Of a DNA stretch of 64,000 bases, positions 57,117-64,000 are shown in pieces. A program made the translations under genes and the position numbers. How positions within the stretch are numbered: position 1 is the first letter of the stretch; every line of letters begins with the position of its first letter. Source of the stretch: Rathayibacter agropyri (GTDB lineage: Bacteria > Actinomycetota > Actinomycetes > Actinomycetales > Microbacteriaceae); NCBI RefSeq assembly GCF_013249015.1, contig NZ_JABRPL010000001.1, positions 482,318 through 546,317 of the forward strand. The letters run 5' to 3'. The notes under the pieces were generated by a model, which saw nothing but the letters and a program-made list of their open reading frames with translations, searched no databases and was not told the origin of the DNA.

Positions 57117-57800
57117 TCAGGGCAGGAGTTCGGGGCGGATGCGGCGGGTGCGCTCGACGCTCTGCTCGTGGCGCCAGGTGGCGATCGCTCCGTGGTTGCC
57201 ACTGAGCAGCACTGGAGGCACGTCGAGTCCCCGCCACGACGCGGGCTTGGTATAGCTCGGGTACTCGAGCAGGCCGTCGGAGTGGCTCTCCTCCACCAGG
57301 CTCGCGGGATTGCCGACGACGCCGGGGACGAGGCGGCCGACCGCCTCGATCATCGCCATGACGGCGACCTCTCCCCCGTTGAGCACGTAGTCGCCGAGGC
57401 TGATCATCCGGACGCGGGCGCGCTCCGCGGTGTGCTCGATCACGCGCTGGTCGATGCCCTCGTAGCGGCCGCAGCCGAAGACGAGCGCCGACTCCTCCGC
57501 CAGTTCGCGCGCAGTGGCCTGAGTGAAGACCTCTCCGGCAGGCGAGGGAAAGATCACGACCGGATCCGCGGCGGGCGCCAGGATAGCGTCGAACGCCTCT
57601 CCCCACGGCTCCGGCCGCATGACCATACCGGCGCCGCCGCCATAGGGCGTGTCATCGACGGTACGGTGCCGGTCGTGGGTGAAGTCGCGCAGATCGTGGA
57701 CGCCCAACTCGATGAGCCCGCTCTGGCGTGCGCGGCCGAGAAGGCTGATGTCGAGGACGCCGAAGAACTCCGGGAAGATCGTGACGATGTCGATCCTCAC
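57117..57800 (-). CDS. trmD: tRNA (guanine-37-N1)-methyltransferase
   Basis: A 227-residue SPOUT methyltransferase. '[63 protein letters not shown]' and '[15 protein letters not shown]' plus '[31 protein letters not shown]' (the trefoil-knot AdoMet site) are typical. It overlaps rimM by four bases. Confidence 0.97.
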   Translation of the reverse strand: MRIDIVTIFPEFFGVLDISLLGRARQSGLIELGVHDLRDFTHDRHRTVDDTPYGGGAGMVMRPEPWGEAFDAILAPAADPVVIFPSPAGEVFTQATARELAEESALVFGCGRYEGIDQRVIEHTAERARVRMISLGDYVLNGGEVAVMAMIEAVGRLVPGVVGNPASLVEESHSDGLLEYPSYTKPASWRGLDVPPVLLSGNHGAIATWRHEQSVERTRRIRPELLP

Positions 57801-58456
57801 GACCGGGGCTCCTCCTCGGCGGGTGCGGAGTCATCGACCGGCGCCGCAGCGCTGAGCGTCGGATCTGCCAGATCGACCCCGCTGAGGTCAACGGCGGCGG
57901 GTTCCTCCTCCGGCGCCTCCTCGAAGAGGCCGACCGGAGGGGTCACGGTGACGACGCCCGCGACGGGATCGACGGAGGGCACGATCGCGTTGACGAACGG
58001 CACCATCACTTCGCCCGCGGGGGTACCGACAATGAGCAAGTCCTGCGCCGGGAAGTGGTCGACGCGACGCACGGTGCCGACCTCGACTCCCTCGCGGAGG
58101 ACCTTCATCCCGACCAGCTGGTAGTCGTACCAGGAGTCGTCCTCGCCCGGCTGCGTCTGCACCTCCTCGTCAATCCAGAGGATCGCCTTGAGAAGGGACT
58201 CGGCGGCGTTGCGATCGTCGATGCCCCGGAAGAACGCGACCGCGTGGCTGTTGTACCAGCGCAACTCGACGAGCTCGAGTGTCTTCCCGTGCCATTCGGA
58301 GGTGCGAGGCACCTGCAACGTGAACGTGGCTCCGGGGGTGAAGCGCTTGTCGGGCTCGTCGGTGTAGAGCTCGAGCTTGATCGCGCCCTTGAGCCCGTGA
58401 GCTTTGGTGAGTCGGGCGACGCGGAGCTGCGTCGTGCCCGGACCGGGGACCGTCAC
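57797..58456 (-). CDS. rimM: Ribosome maturation factor RimM
   Basis: A 219-residue 16S processing factor that binds S19. An N-terminal RimM domain ('[35 protein letters not shown]') is followed by a PRC barrel ('[35 protein letters not shown]'). The C-terminal 45 residues are acidic and low-complexity ('[19 protein letters not shown]...PAEEEPRS'), longer than the family norm. Confidence 0.95.
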   Translation of the reverse strand: MTVPGPGTTQLRVARLTKAHGLKGAIKLELYTDEPDKRFTPGATFTLQVPRTSEWHGKTLELVELRWYNSHAVAFFRGIDDRNAAESLLKAILWIDEEVQTQPGEDDSWYDYQLVGMKVLREGVEVGTVRRVDHFPAQDLLIVGTPAGEVMVPFVNAIVPSVDPVAGVVTVTPPVGLFEEAPEEEPAAVDLSGVDLADPTLSAAAPVDDSAPAEEEPRS

Positions 58457-58458
58457 CT

Positions 58459-58695
58459 CTACTTATCGGTGTCGACGACGTCGACGCGCACTCGACGGCC
58501 GTCGGCGAGGGCGGCGACGAGGGTACGGACGGCCTTGGCGGTGCGACCGGAGCGTCCGATCACGCGGCCGAGGTCCTCGGGGTGCACGCGCACCTCAAGG
58601 ACCTCTCCGCGAGGGGAGCTCGTCGCCACGACGCGGACCTCGGCGGGATTTTCAACGATCCCCTTGACGAGGTGTTCGACGGCGGGAGCGAGCAC
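58459..58695 (-). CDS. khpA: KH-domain RNA-binding protein (KhpA type)
   Basis: A 78-residue single KH domain with the GxxG loop in 'LGRVIGRSGRTAKAVRTLVAAL'. It lies between rpsP and rimM, the usual place for KhpA (formerly UPF0109), an RNA-binding protein tied to cell elongation in firmicutes. Confidence 0.93.
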   Translation of the reverse strand: MLAPAVEHLVKGIVENPAEVRVVATSSPRGEVLEVRVHPEDLGRVIGRSGRTAKAVRTLVAALADGRRVRVDVVDTDK

Positions 58696-58698
58696 GGA

Positions 58699-59109
58699 CT
58701 ACGCCTCGGTGGAGGTCTCGTCGGCGGCAGCCTCGGGCGCGGCGACCTTGGCGGGAGCCTCCGACTTCGGCTTGAGGACGGGCTTCTTCTTGGCGTCGAC
58801 GACGAACGGAGCCTTGGGCTCCTTCACCTGGACGGTGCTGACAGCGTCGGCGTCGCCCTGGAAGCGGCCCCAGTCGCCGGTCAGCTTGAGGATGGCGGCG
58901 ACCTGCTCGGTCGGCTGAGCGCCGACTCCGAGCCAGTACTGTGCGCGCTCCGAGTCGACCTGGATGAACGAGGGCTGCTCGGTGGGGTGGTACTTACCGA
59001 TCTCCTCGATCACGCGACCGTCGCGCTTGGTGCGCGAGTCGGCGACGACGATGCGGTAGTAGGGCGCCCGGATCTTGCCGAGGCGCTTCAGACGAATCTT
59101 GACAGCCAC
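58699..59109 (-). CDS. rpsP: 30S ribosomal protein S16
   Basis: A 136-residue S16: '[79 protein letters not shown]'. A tail of about 50 Ala/Lys/Glu-rich residues extends it beyond the usual 80-90. GTG 59109 has AGGAG upstream. First gene of the rpsP-khpA-rimM-trmD operon. Confidence 0.97.
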   Translation of the reverse strand: MAVKIRLKRLGKIRAPYYRIVVADSRTKRDGRVIEEIGKYHPTEQPSFIQVDSERAQYWLGVGAQPTEQVAAILKLTGDWGRFQGDADAVSTVQVKEPKAPFVVDAKKKPVLKPKSEAPAKVAAPEAAADETSTEA

Positions 59110-59450
59110 AATTCTCCTATGTGGTCGTTGACCGGTGTGCGGTCGATGATGGATGAACTGAGCCGTGAGCGTGGGGGCACACCCGGCGGAAGCTCGAGGG
59201 GGTTTCGTCGGCGGTGAGTAGAGGGTCGACCGCCTCGGACCCGACGGATCATTCTGCCAGAAAAACCGCGCCGCCGCGGGCTCGGCACACCATCGCCGCA
59301 CGCTGCTCCTGCAGGCCGGTCCTTTCGTGTCCCGGGGCCGAAGGCCGAGCGCGTCTACGCCGAGCCTCGGCGTCCGCCCTGGTGGCAGGTGCGAGGATGT
59401 CTGGGCGCGTCCCGAACTGGCGGACGCCCGGATCCGATGAGGACCACGCT
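59110..59450. other. Divergent intergenic region, rpsP and ybdK-like gene
   Basis: No gene is seen here. It contains the rpsP promoter core, and at its right end the ribosome site (GAGGA) of the ybdK-like gene. Confidence 0.5.
59248..59258 (-). promoter_or_regulatory. rpsP promoter, extended -10 TGGCAGAATGA
   Basis: On the minus strand TGGCAGAATGA, about 140 bases before the rpsP start, is identical to the rplS core. No clear -35 hexamer was found at 17 bases; the TGG extension may compensate. Confidence 0.55.
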
Positions 59451-60596
59451 ATGGAGATCAGCTTCGCCGCGTCCGACCGCTCCACCCTCGGGATCGAGTG
59501 GGAGGTCGCGATCGTCGACGGGCAGACAGGCGACCTCGCCAACGTGGCTGACGTGGTGCTGGAGGCGCTGCGCGGCGACGACGGTGCCCCGCATCCGCAC
59601 ATCACCGGCGAGCTCTTGCGCAACACCGTCGAGCTGGTCTCCGGCGTGCACACGACTGTCAGCGATGCCGTCGCCGACCTGCAGGACCAGCTACGGCAGG
59701 TGCGCGAGATCACTGATCCGATGGGGCTGGACCTCGTCTGCGCGGGGACGCATCCGTTCGCCCAGTGGTTCGACCAGAGCATCACCGACAAGGAGCGGTA
59801 CCACCGGCTCATCGACCGCACGCAGTGGTGGGGCAGGAACATGATGATCTGGGGCATTCATGTACACGTCGGGATCGAGCGCCGCGACAAGGTGCTGCCG
59901 ATTCTGAACTCGCTGCTCGGCTACTACCCGCACCTGCAGGCGCTCTCGGCCTCCAGCCCTTTCTGGGGCGGAGTCGATACGGGTTACGCCTCCAACCGCG
60001 CGCTGATGTTCCAGCAGTTGCCCACGGCAGGACTGCCGCCACAGCTCGGCGCCTGGGCCAACTACGAGGAGTACGTCGATGACATGATGCGCACCGGCGT
60101 TATCGACGACCACACCGAGGTGCGCTGGGATATCCGCCCCTCGCCGCAGTGGGGCACCATCGAGATGCGCGCCTGCGACGGTCTCTCCTCCGCCCAGGAG
60201 ATCGCAGCGGTCGCCGCGCTCATCCAGTGCCTCGTCGAGCACCTCTCCTCACGCCTGGACGCCGGTGAGGGCCTGCCGACGATGCAGCCCTGGTACGTCC
60301 GCGAGAACAAGTGGCGCGCGGCCCGCTACGGTCTGGACGCCGAGATCATCCTCGACTCGGCCGGAACGGAGCGGCTCGTCACTGACGACATCCGCGGTCT
60401 GCTCGTCACTCTCGCCCCGGTGGCCAAGCGGCTCCGCTGCGAGGAAGAACTGGCAGGCGTCGAACTCATCCTGGTCGCGGGGGCGAGTTACCAGCGCCAG
60501 CGGCGCACTGCCGCCGCGAATGACGGGGACCTGCCTGCGGTGGTGCGCGCGCTCGCCGGCGAACTGCGCGACGGACTCCGGGACCCGCGATCATGA
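59451..60596 (+). CDS. YbdK-type carboxylate-amine ligase (glutamate-cysteine ligase family 2)
   Basis: A 381-residue protein of the GCS2 family: 'STLGIEWEVAIVDGQTGDLANVADVVLEAL', 'ITGELLRNTVELVSGVHTTVSDAV', 'GRNMMIWGIHVHVGIE', 'SPFWGGVDTGYASNRALMFQQLPTAGLPP' and 'TIEMRACDGLSSAQEIAAVAALIQCLVEHL'. Family members ligate glutamate to cysteine or have unknown substrates; actinobacteria use mycothiol instead of glutathione, so a different product is likely. ATG 59451 has GAGGA upstream. It overlaps the SGNH gene by four bases. Confidence 0.9.
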   Translation: MEISFAASDRSTLGIEWEVAIVDGQTGDLANVADVVLEALRGDDGAPHPHITGELLRNTVELVSGVHTTVSDAVADLQDQLRQVREITDPMGLDLVCAGTHPFAQWFDQSITDKERYHRLIDRTQWWGRNMMIWGIHVHVGIERRDKVLPILNSLLGYYPHLQALSASSPFWGGVDTGYASNRALMFQQLPTAGLPPQLGAWANYEEYVDDMMRTGVIDDHTEVRWDIRPSPQWGTIEMRACDGLSSAQEIAAVAALIQCLVEHLSSRLDAGEGLPTMQPWYVRENKWRAARYGLDAEIILDSAGTERLVTDDIRGLLVTLAPVAKRLRCEEELAGVELILVAGASYQRQRRTAAANDGDLPAVVRALAGELRDGLRDPRS

Positions 60597-61414
60597 AGCG
60601 CCGTGTCCCGGCCGCGGCGTCGGTGCTTGTCGTGCTCGCGCTCGGCCTCGCCGGCTGCTCGCCCCCCTCCAGCTTGACGATAGCGACCACGGCGTCGCCC
60701 GCGCCTGTGGCTCCGCCGATGGAAACGGAGGCGCCCGCGGAGACCGAGCCGTCCGGGGAGACCCCGCCCGAGAAGACGGCCGATCAGGAGCCTCCGGCGA
60801 TCAGCGATTCGATTCCCGCGGGATCCCGCGTCACGGTCGTCGGCGACAGCATCGTCCGCGGGCTCGGAGTGGAGCCCGCGGAAGCGTGGCCTGCGCTGAT
60901 TGGCGACGAGCTGGGCTGGAGCGTGACAGATCTCGGCTGCGACGGCGGCGGATTTATCGAGCCCGGCGCCTGCGACGCGGTGATCGGCGATCGCGCTGAG
61001 GAGATCGCGGAGACGGAGCCCGATGTCATTGTCCTGATTGCGAGCAGCAATGATCTGGGCTGGGATCCGGAGGATGTCACGGCGGCGATACCGCCCGCTG
61101 TGGACGCGATCGCCGCCGCCTCGCCTCACGCGCGCTTGATCGCAGTCGACTCCGTGTGGGGGCCCGATCCGCGGCCAAGCGATCTTGACGACTACGACGC
61201 TGCGCTGGTAGAGGCTGTCACGGCCGCCGGTGGCGAGGTGCTGGAGTACCCCGACCCGCTGCGCGAGGACGGTCTGCTCGCTGAGGACAATGTCCACCCG
61301 ACCATCGAGGGACAGAAAATGCTGGCGGACGCCTTCGTGCGTGCGGCGGAGAAGGCGGGACTGGCGCACCCGGTGCCGAGCGACCAGCGCGCGACGGACG
61401 CTCCCGACTTCTGA
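60593..61414 (+). CDS. Lipoprotein with an SGNH/GDSL hydrolase domain
   Basis: A 273-residue exported protein. The signal 'AAASVLVVLALGLAGCSPP' carries the lipobox L-A-G-C, so it is probably a surface lipoprotein. A Pro/Glu/Thr-rich linker (about 30-75) leads to the hydrolase domain: block I 'TVVGDSIVRGLGV' (nucleophile Ser), 'VLIASSNDLGWDP' (Asn) and 'LAEDNVHPTIEGQKMLADAF' (Asp/His). The substrate (acyl ester, possibly cell-wall sugar) is unknown. It is coupled to the YbdK-type gene. Confidence 0.88.
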   Translation: MKRRVPAAASVLVVLALGLAGCSPPSSLTIATTASPAPVAPPMETEAPAETEPSGETPPEKTADQEPPAISDSIPAGSRVTVVGDSIVRGLGVEPAEAWPALIGDELGWSVTDLGCDGGGFIEPGACDAVIGDRAEEIAETEPDVIVLIASSNDLGWDPEDVTAAIPPAVDAIAAASPHARLIAVDSVWGPDPRPSDLDDYDAALVEAVTAAGGEVLEYPDPLREDGLLAEDNVHPTIEGQKMLADAFVRAAEKAGLAHPVPSDQRATDAPDF

Positions 61415-61438
61415 CCCGCTCGCGTCCGGGTCGTTTTT
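61413..61438 (+). terminator. Intrinsic terminator with T run
   Basis: GACCCG / CGGGTC with an 8-base loop, followed by GTTTTT; it overlaps the SGNH stop codon. This is one of the few canonical intrinsic terminators in the window. Confidence 0.8.
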
Positions 61439-61444
61439 GCCGGG

Positions 61445-62275
61445 TCAGACCGCTTCGTGGGTCGATTTGGCGTTACGCCAGCTGAGCAGGTCGTGCACGG
61501 GGGCGAGGTCGATGGTGGGGCCGGAGATACCGAGCGTGAAGAGGCGCGCACCGAGATCGAACTGCTGATCGAGCACGTCAAAGGAGGCGTCGCCCACACC
61601 GCTACGGACGCTCGCGCCGGTGGAGATTTCGATGGCCGCGGGATCGCGGTCGACCCGGCCGCACCACTCGGCGAGGACGCCGAGCTTGCGCTCGAGAGTG
61701 GGGACGTCCGAGAAGCTGTGCCAGATGTCGGCGTGCTCGGCGACGATCCGCAGGGTCTTCTTCTCGCCGCCGCCCCCGATCATCACGGGGATGTCGCGGG
61801 TGGGAGCGGGGTTGAGCATCGACCAGCGGCTGCGAATGCGCTGCATCGAGTCGGAGAGCTCATTCAGGCGCGAGCCGGCAGTACCGAACTCGTAGCCGTA
61901 CTCCTCGTAATCGCGCTCGAACCAGCCAGACCCGATGCCGAAGATCAGACGCCCTTCGGCGCCCTTGGCGCTGATGTGGTCGACAGTGCGCGCCATATCG
62001 GCGAGCAGATCGGGGTTGCGGTAGCTGTTGCAGGTGACGAGCGGGCCGAACTCGATGCGGCTGGTCTGCTCGGCCCAGGCGGCGAGCATGCTCCAGCCCT
62101 CGAAATGCAGGCCGTCGGGCTCGCCCGAGAGGGGGAAGAAGTGGTCCCAGTTGAACGCGATGTCGACGCCGAGGTCCTCGAGCTCGGCGAGGGTGTCGCG
62201 GATGACCTCGTAGGGCACGTGCTGCGGAGCGATCTGGACGCCGATGCGGACGGGGCGCGCGAGTGCTGTTGTCAT
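61445..62275 (-). CDS. LLM-class F420-dependent oxidoreductase
   Basis: A 276-residue luciferase-like monooxygenase-family protein: 'VRIGVQIAPQHVPYEVIRDTLAELEDLGVDIAFNWDHF', 'FGPLVTCNSYRNPDLLADMARTVDHISAKGAEGRLIFGIGSGWFERDYEEYG' and 'IPVMIGGGGEKKTLRIVAEHADIWH'. The 'NWDHF' and 'IGSGWF' blocks fit the F420-using group, common in actinobacteria. The substrate is unknown. It is convergent with the SGNH gene across the terminator. Confidence 0.88.
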   Translation of the reverse strand: MTTALARPVRIGVQIAPQHVPYEVIRDTLAELEDLGVDIAFNWDHFFPLSGEPDGLHFEGWSMLAAWAEQTSRIEFGPLVTCNSYRNPDLLADMARTVDHISAKGAEGRLIFGIGSGWFERDYEEYGYEFGTAGSRLNELSDSMQRIRSRWSMLNPAPTRDIPVMIGGGGEKKTLRIVAEHADIWHSFSDVPTLERKLGVLAEWCGRVDRDPAAIEISTGASVRSGVGDASFDVLDQQFDLGARLFTLGISGPTIDLAPVHDLLSWRNAKSTHEAV

Positions 62276-62333
62276 GCCCTCACGCTAGCGAGCGGGGGCG
62301 CGCGGGGGGATCCCCGTTTTTCTGGTGAAACGC

Positions 62334-62789
62334 CTACTCCCCCGCGGGATTCGGGGACCCGGTCGGCGGCTGCTCGCTGGTCGAGCGGGCCAGCGTGACG
62401 GTGGTCGCGCCCTTGTCATCGAACAGGCGCAGGCGTCCTCCGTCGAGCGACGCCATTGCCGACTCCGAGAACAAGCGCGGCAGAGCGACTCCGTCGCAGG
62501 CGATGAAGGTGCTGGGGCCCGCGGTCACCGAGAGCGCGCCCTCGCCGTCGATCGACCACTCGCCCTGCGCGCCGTTGCAGCCGTCCGAGCCCGTCCAGGT
62601 GCCGTCCTCAGCGAGGAGGAGGAACGGGACGTCGGGCGCGCTGTACGCGACCCCGGTCACCCAGCGCCCTACGAGATCCGCTGGCGCAGGCACAGACCTC
62701 GTCTCCACGCCGGATCCGCCGGCGCACCCTGTGAGCGCGAGCGCGACAAAGGCGAGGACGCCGGCTGTCCTGGACCTGCGCGACCTCAT
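62334..62789 (-). CDS. META/HslJ-like lipoprotein
   Basis: A 151-residue exported protein. The signal 'GVLAFVALALTGCAGG' has a lipobox L-T-G-C. A META-type domain follows ('LVGRWVTGVAYSAPDVPFLLLAEDGTWTGSDGCNGAQGEWSIDGEGAL', 'FIACDGVALPRLFSESAMASLDGGRLRLFDDKG'), seen in HslJ and related envelope proteins of stress or antibiotic tolerance. The start overlaps the ffh stop by four bases (ATGA). Confidence 0.85.
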   Translation of the reverse strand: MRSRRSRTAGVLAFVALALTGCAGGSGVETRSVPAPADLVGRWVTGVAYSAPDVPFLLLAEDGTWTGSDGCNGAQGEWSIDGEGALSVTAGPSTFIACDGVALPRLFSESAMASLDGGRLRLFDDKGATTVTLARSTSEQPPTGSPNPAGE

Positions 62790-64000
62790 CGGCCCAGGAG
62801 CTTCTGCAACTGCTCCAGCTCCTCCGGTGTGGGCTGCGCGCCCGTCGCGCCGCCACCCAGGCCGAAGCCGGAGCCGCCCGCGTCGCCGGAACGCGGTCCG
62901 GCCGTCAGCGCCGCGTTTTCGGCGGCCCGCTTGGCGGGGTTCCCCGACTTGCTGCCCTTCTTCTTCTGCGGCTTCGGACGGGCGGTGTAGCCCGCGCCGG
63001 GCACGGGGCCCATGCCCGGGACGTTCGGCATGCCGCCCTTGGCCACGGTCTTCATCATCTTGGCGGCCTGCTCGAAGCGCTGCACAAGTTGGTTGACGTC
63101 GGTCACGGTCATGCCGGAGCCGCGGGCGATGCGCAGGCGCCGCGAGCCGTTGAGCAGTTTCGGATTCTGCCGCTCCGCCTTCGTCATCGACTGGATGATT
63201 GCTTCGGTGCGCACGATCTCGTGCTCATCGAACTGGTCGAGCTGCTCGCGCATGCCCTTCGCGCCGGGCAGCATGCCGATCATCTTCTTGATCGAGCCCA
63301 TGTTGCGCAGCTGCTGCATCTGGCCGAGGAAGTCGTCGAGCGTGAACGAGTCGCTCATGATCTTCTCGGCGACCTTGCGGGCCTCGTCCTCGTCGAAGGC
63401 GGCCTGCGCCTGCTCGATGAGGGTCAGCACGTCGCCGAGGTCGAGGATCCGACTCGCCATGCGGTCCGGGTGGAACTGCTCGAAGTCATCGAGCGACTCG
63501 CCCGTGGAGGCGAACAGGATCGGACGGCCGGTGAGCGACGCGACCGAGAGCGCAGCGCCTCCGCGAGCGTCGCCGTCAAGCTTGGACAGGACGACGCCGG
63601 TGAAGTCGACACCCTCCTGGAAGGCCTTGGCCGTCGCGACCGCGTCCTGGCCGATCATCGCGTCGATGACGAAGAGCACTTCATCGGGGTTCGTGACCCG
63701 GCGGATATCGGCGGCCTGCTTCATCATGTCGGCATCGACGCCGAGCCGCCCCGCGGTGTCGATGATGACGGTGTCGTACTGCTTGTCGGTCGCGAAGCGG
63801 ATCGCGTCCCGGGCGACCGTGACCGGGTTGCCGACTCCGTTGCCGGGTTCCGGCGCGTACACCGCGACTCCGGCCTGCTCGCCGACGACCTGAAGCTGCT
63901 GCACTGCATTGGGACGCTGGAGGTCGGCCGCGACGAGGAGCGGCGTGTGCCCGTCCTTGCCGAGGTACTTGCCGAGCTTGCCGGCAAGCGTCGTCTTACC
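62786..64000 (-). CDS. ffh: Signal recognition particle protein Ffh (5' cut by window edge)
   Basis: The last 404 codons of SRP54. The visible part begins inside the P-loop (GKTTLAGKLGKYLGKDGHTP) and continues with 'VAADLQRPNAVQQL', 'VIIDTAGRLGVDADMMKQAADIRRVTNPDEVLFVIDAMIGQDAVATAKAF' and 'GVVLSKLDGDARGGAALSV' (GTPase motifs). The M domain then has 'LDDFLGQMQQLRNMGSIKKMIGMLPG' and 'RRLRIARGSGMTVTDVNQLVQRFEQAAKMMK', which binds signal peptides and 4.5S RNA. The protein ends with a Gly-rich, Lys-rich tail. The N domain lies beyond the window. It is coupled to the META lipoprotein gene. Confidence 0.97.
   Translation of the reverse strand, partial: GKTTLAGKLGKYLGKDGHTPLLVAADLQRPNAVQQLQVVGEQAGVAVYAPEPGNGVGNPVTVARDAIRFATDKQYDTVIIDTAGRLGVDADMMKQAADIRRVTNPDEVLFVIDAMIGQDAVATAKAFQEGVDFTGVVLSKLDGDARGGAALSVASLTGRPILFASTGESLDDFEQFHPDRMASRILDLGDVLTLIEQAQAAFDEDEARKVAEKIMSDSFTLDDFLGQMQQLRNMGSIKKMIGMLPGAKGMREQLDQFDEHEIVRTEAIIQSMTKAERQNPKLLNGSRRLRIARGSGMTVTDVNQLVQRFEQAAKMMKTVAKGGMPNVPGMGPVPGAGYTARPKPQKKKGSKSGNPAKRAAENAALTAGPRSGDAGGSGFGLGGGATGAQPTPEELEQLQKLLGR

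Overview
The window is high-GC actinobacterial chromosome. The layout and protein types point to the family Microbacteriaceae: dense genes with ATGA/GTGA/TGATG junctions, GTG starts, GlgE-type glucan metabolism, DivIVA/Wag31-like proteins, DUF2469, an F420-type LLM enzyme and a mycothiol-type DinB-like enzyme. This family assignment is inference from gene content; no rRNA or tRNA gene was seen.

Layout. 1-8.3 kb: small or accessory metabolic genes (GerW-like protein, EEP phosphatase/nuclease, dinB, DinB-like enzyme, NAD-binding protein, AMP-forming acyl-CoA ligase, glycine-rich protein, PspC, GNAT-like/ASCH fusion). 8.3-11.6 kb: gatCAB operon (minus). 11.7-15.7 kb: a lower-GC accessory island with a DUF4241/NTF2-like protein, a divergent 678-residue protein of unknown function and an IS110 transposase remnant. 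15.75-20.6 kb: ligA, mnmA and a cysteine desulfurase (minus); the desulfurase and MnmA plausibly supply and use sulfur for tRNA 2-thiouridine. 20.65-30.7 kb: an alpha-glucan block (glgX, ybaK-like, glgP, glgE, glgB). GlgE extends glucan from maltose-1-phosphate, GlgB branches it, GlgP and GlgX degrade it.

30.8-39.4 kb: envelope and cell-shape genes (thioredoxin-like TPR protein coupled to a membrane protein, long DivIVA coiled-coil protein, antiporter, lytic transglycosylase, short DivIVA-repeat protein). 39.5-44.0 kb: rpsB-tsf-pyrH-frr-cdsA (minus). 44.2-51.5 kb: sugar porter, M23 peptidase (plus), then xerC, phosphoesterase, dprA, comM and yraN (minus). 51.5-53.2 kb: a second lower-GC patch between yraN and DUF2469, with a short inverted-repeat element, an aldo/keto reductase remnant and a GNAT gene. 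53.3-59.1 kb: DUF2469, rnhB, lepB, rplS, map (plus), trmD, rimM, khpA, rpsP. 59.4-62.8 kb: YbdK-type ligase, SGNH lipoprotein, LLM oxidoreductase, META lipoprotein. The window ends inside ffh.

The least explained parts are the 11.7-15.7 kb island, the tandem leader-peptide repeat at the dinB start, the GNAT-like/ASCH fusion, and the M23 reading frame that runs antisense through most of xerC. Many start codons were moved downstream from the longest possible frame using ribosome-binding sites, overlap with the upstream gene and family N-termini.
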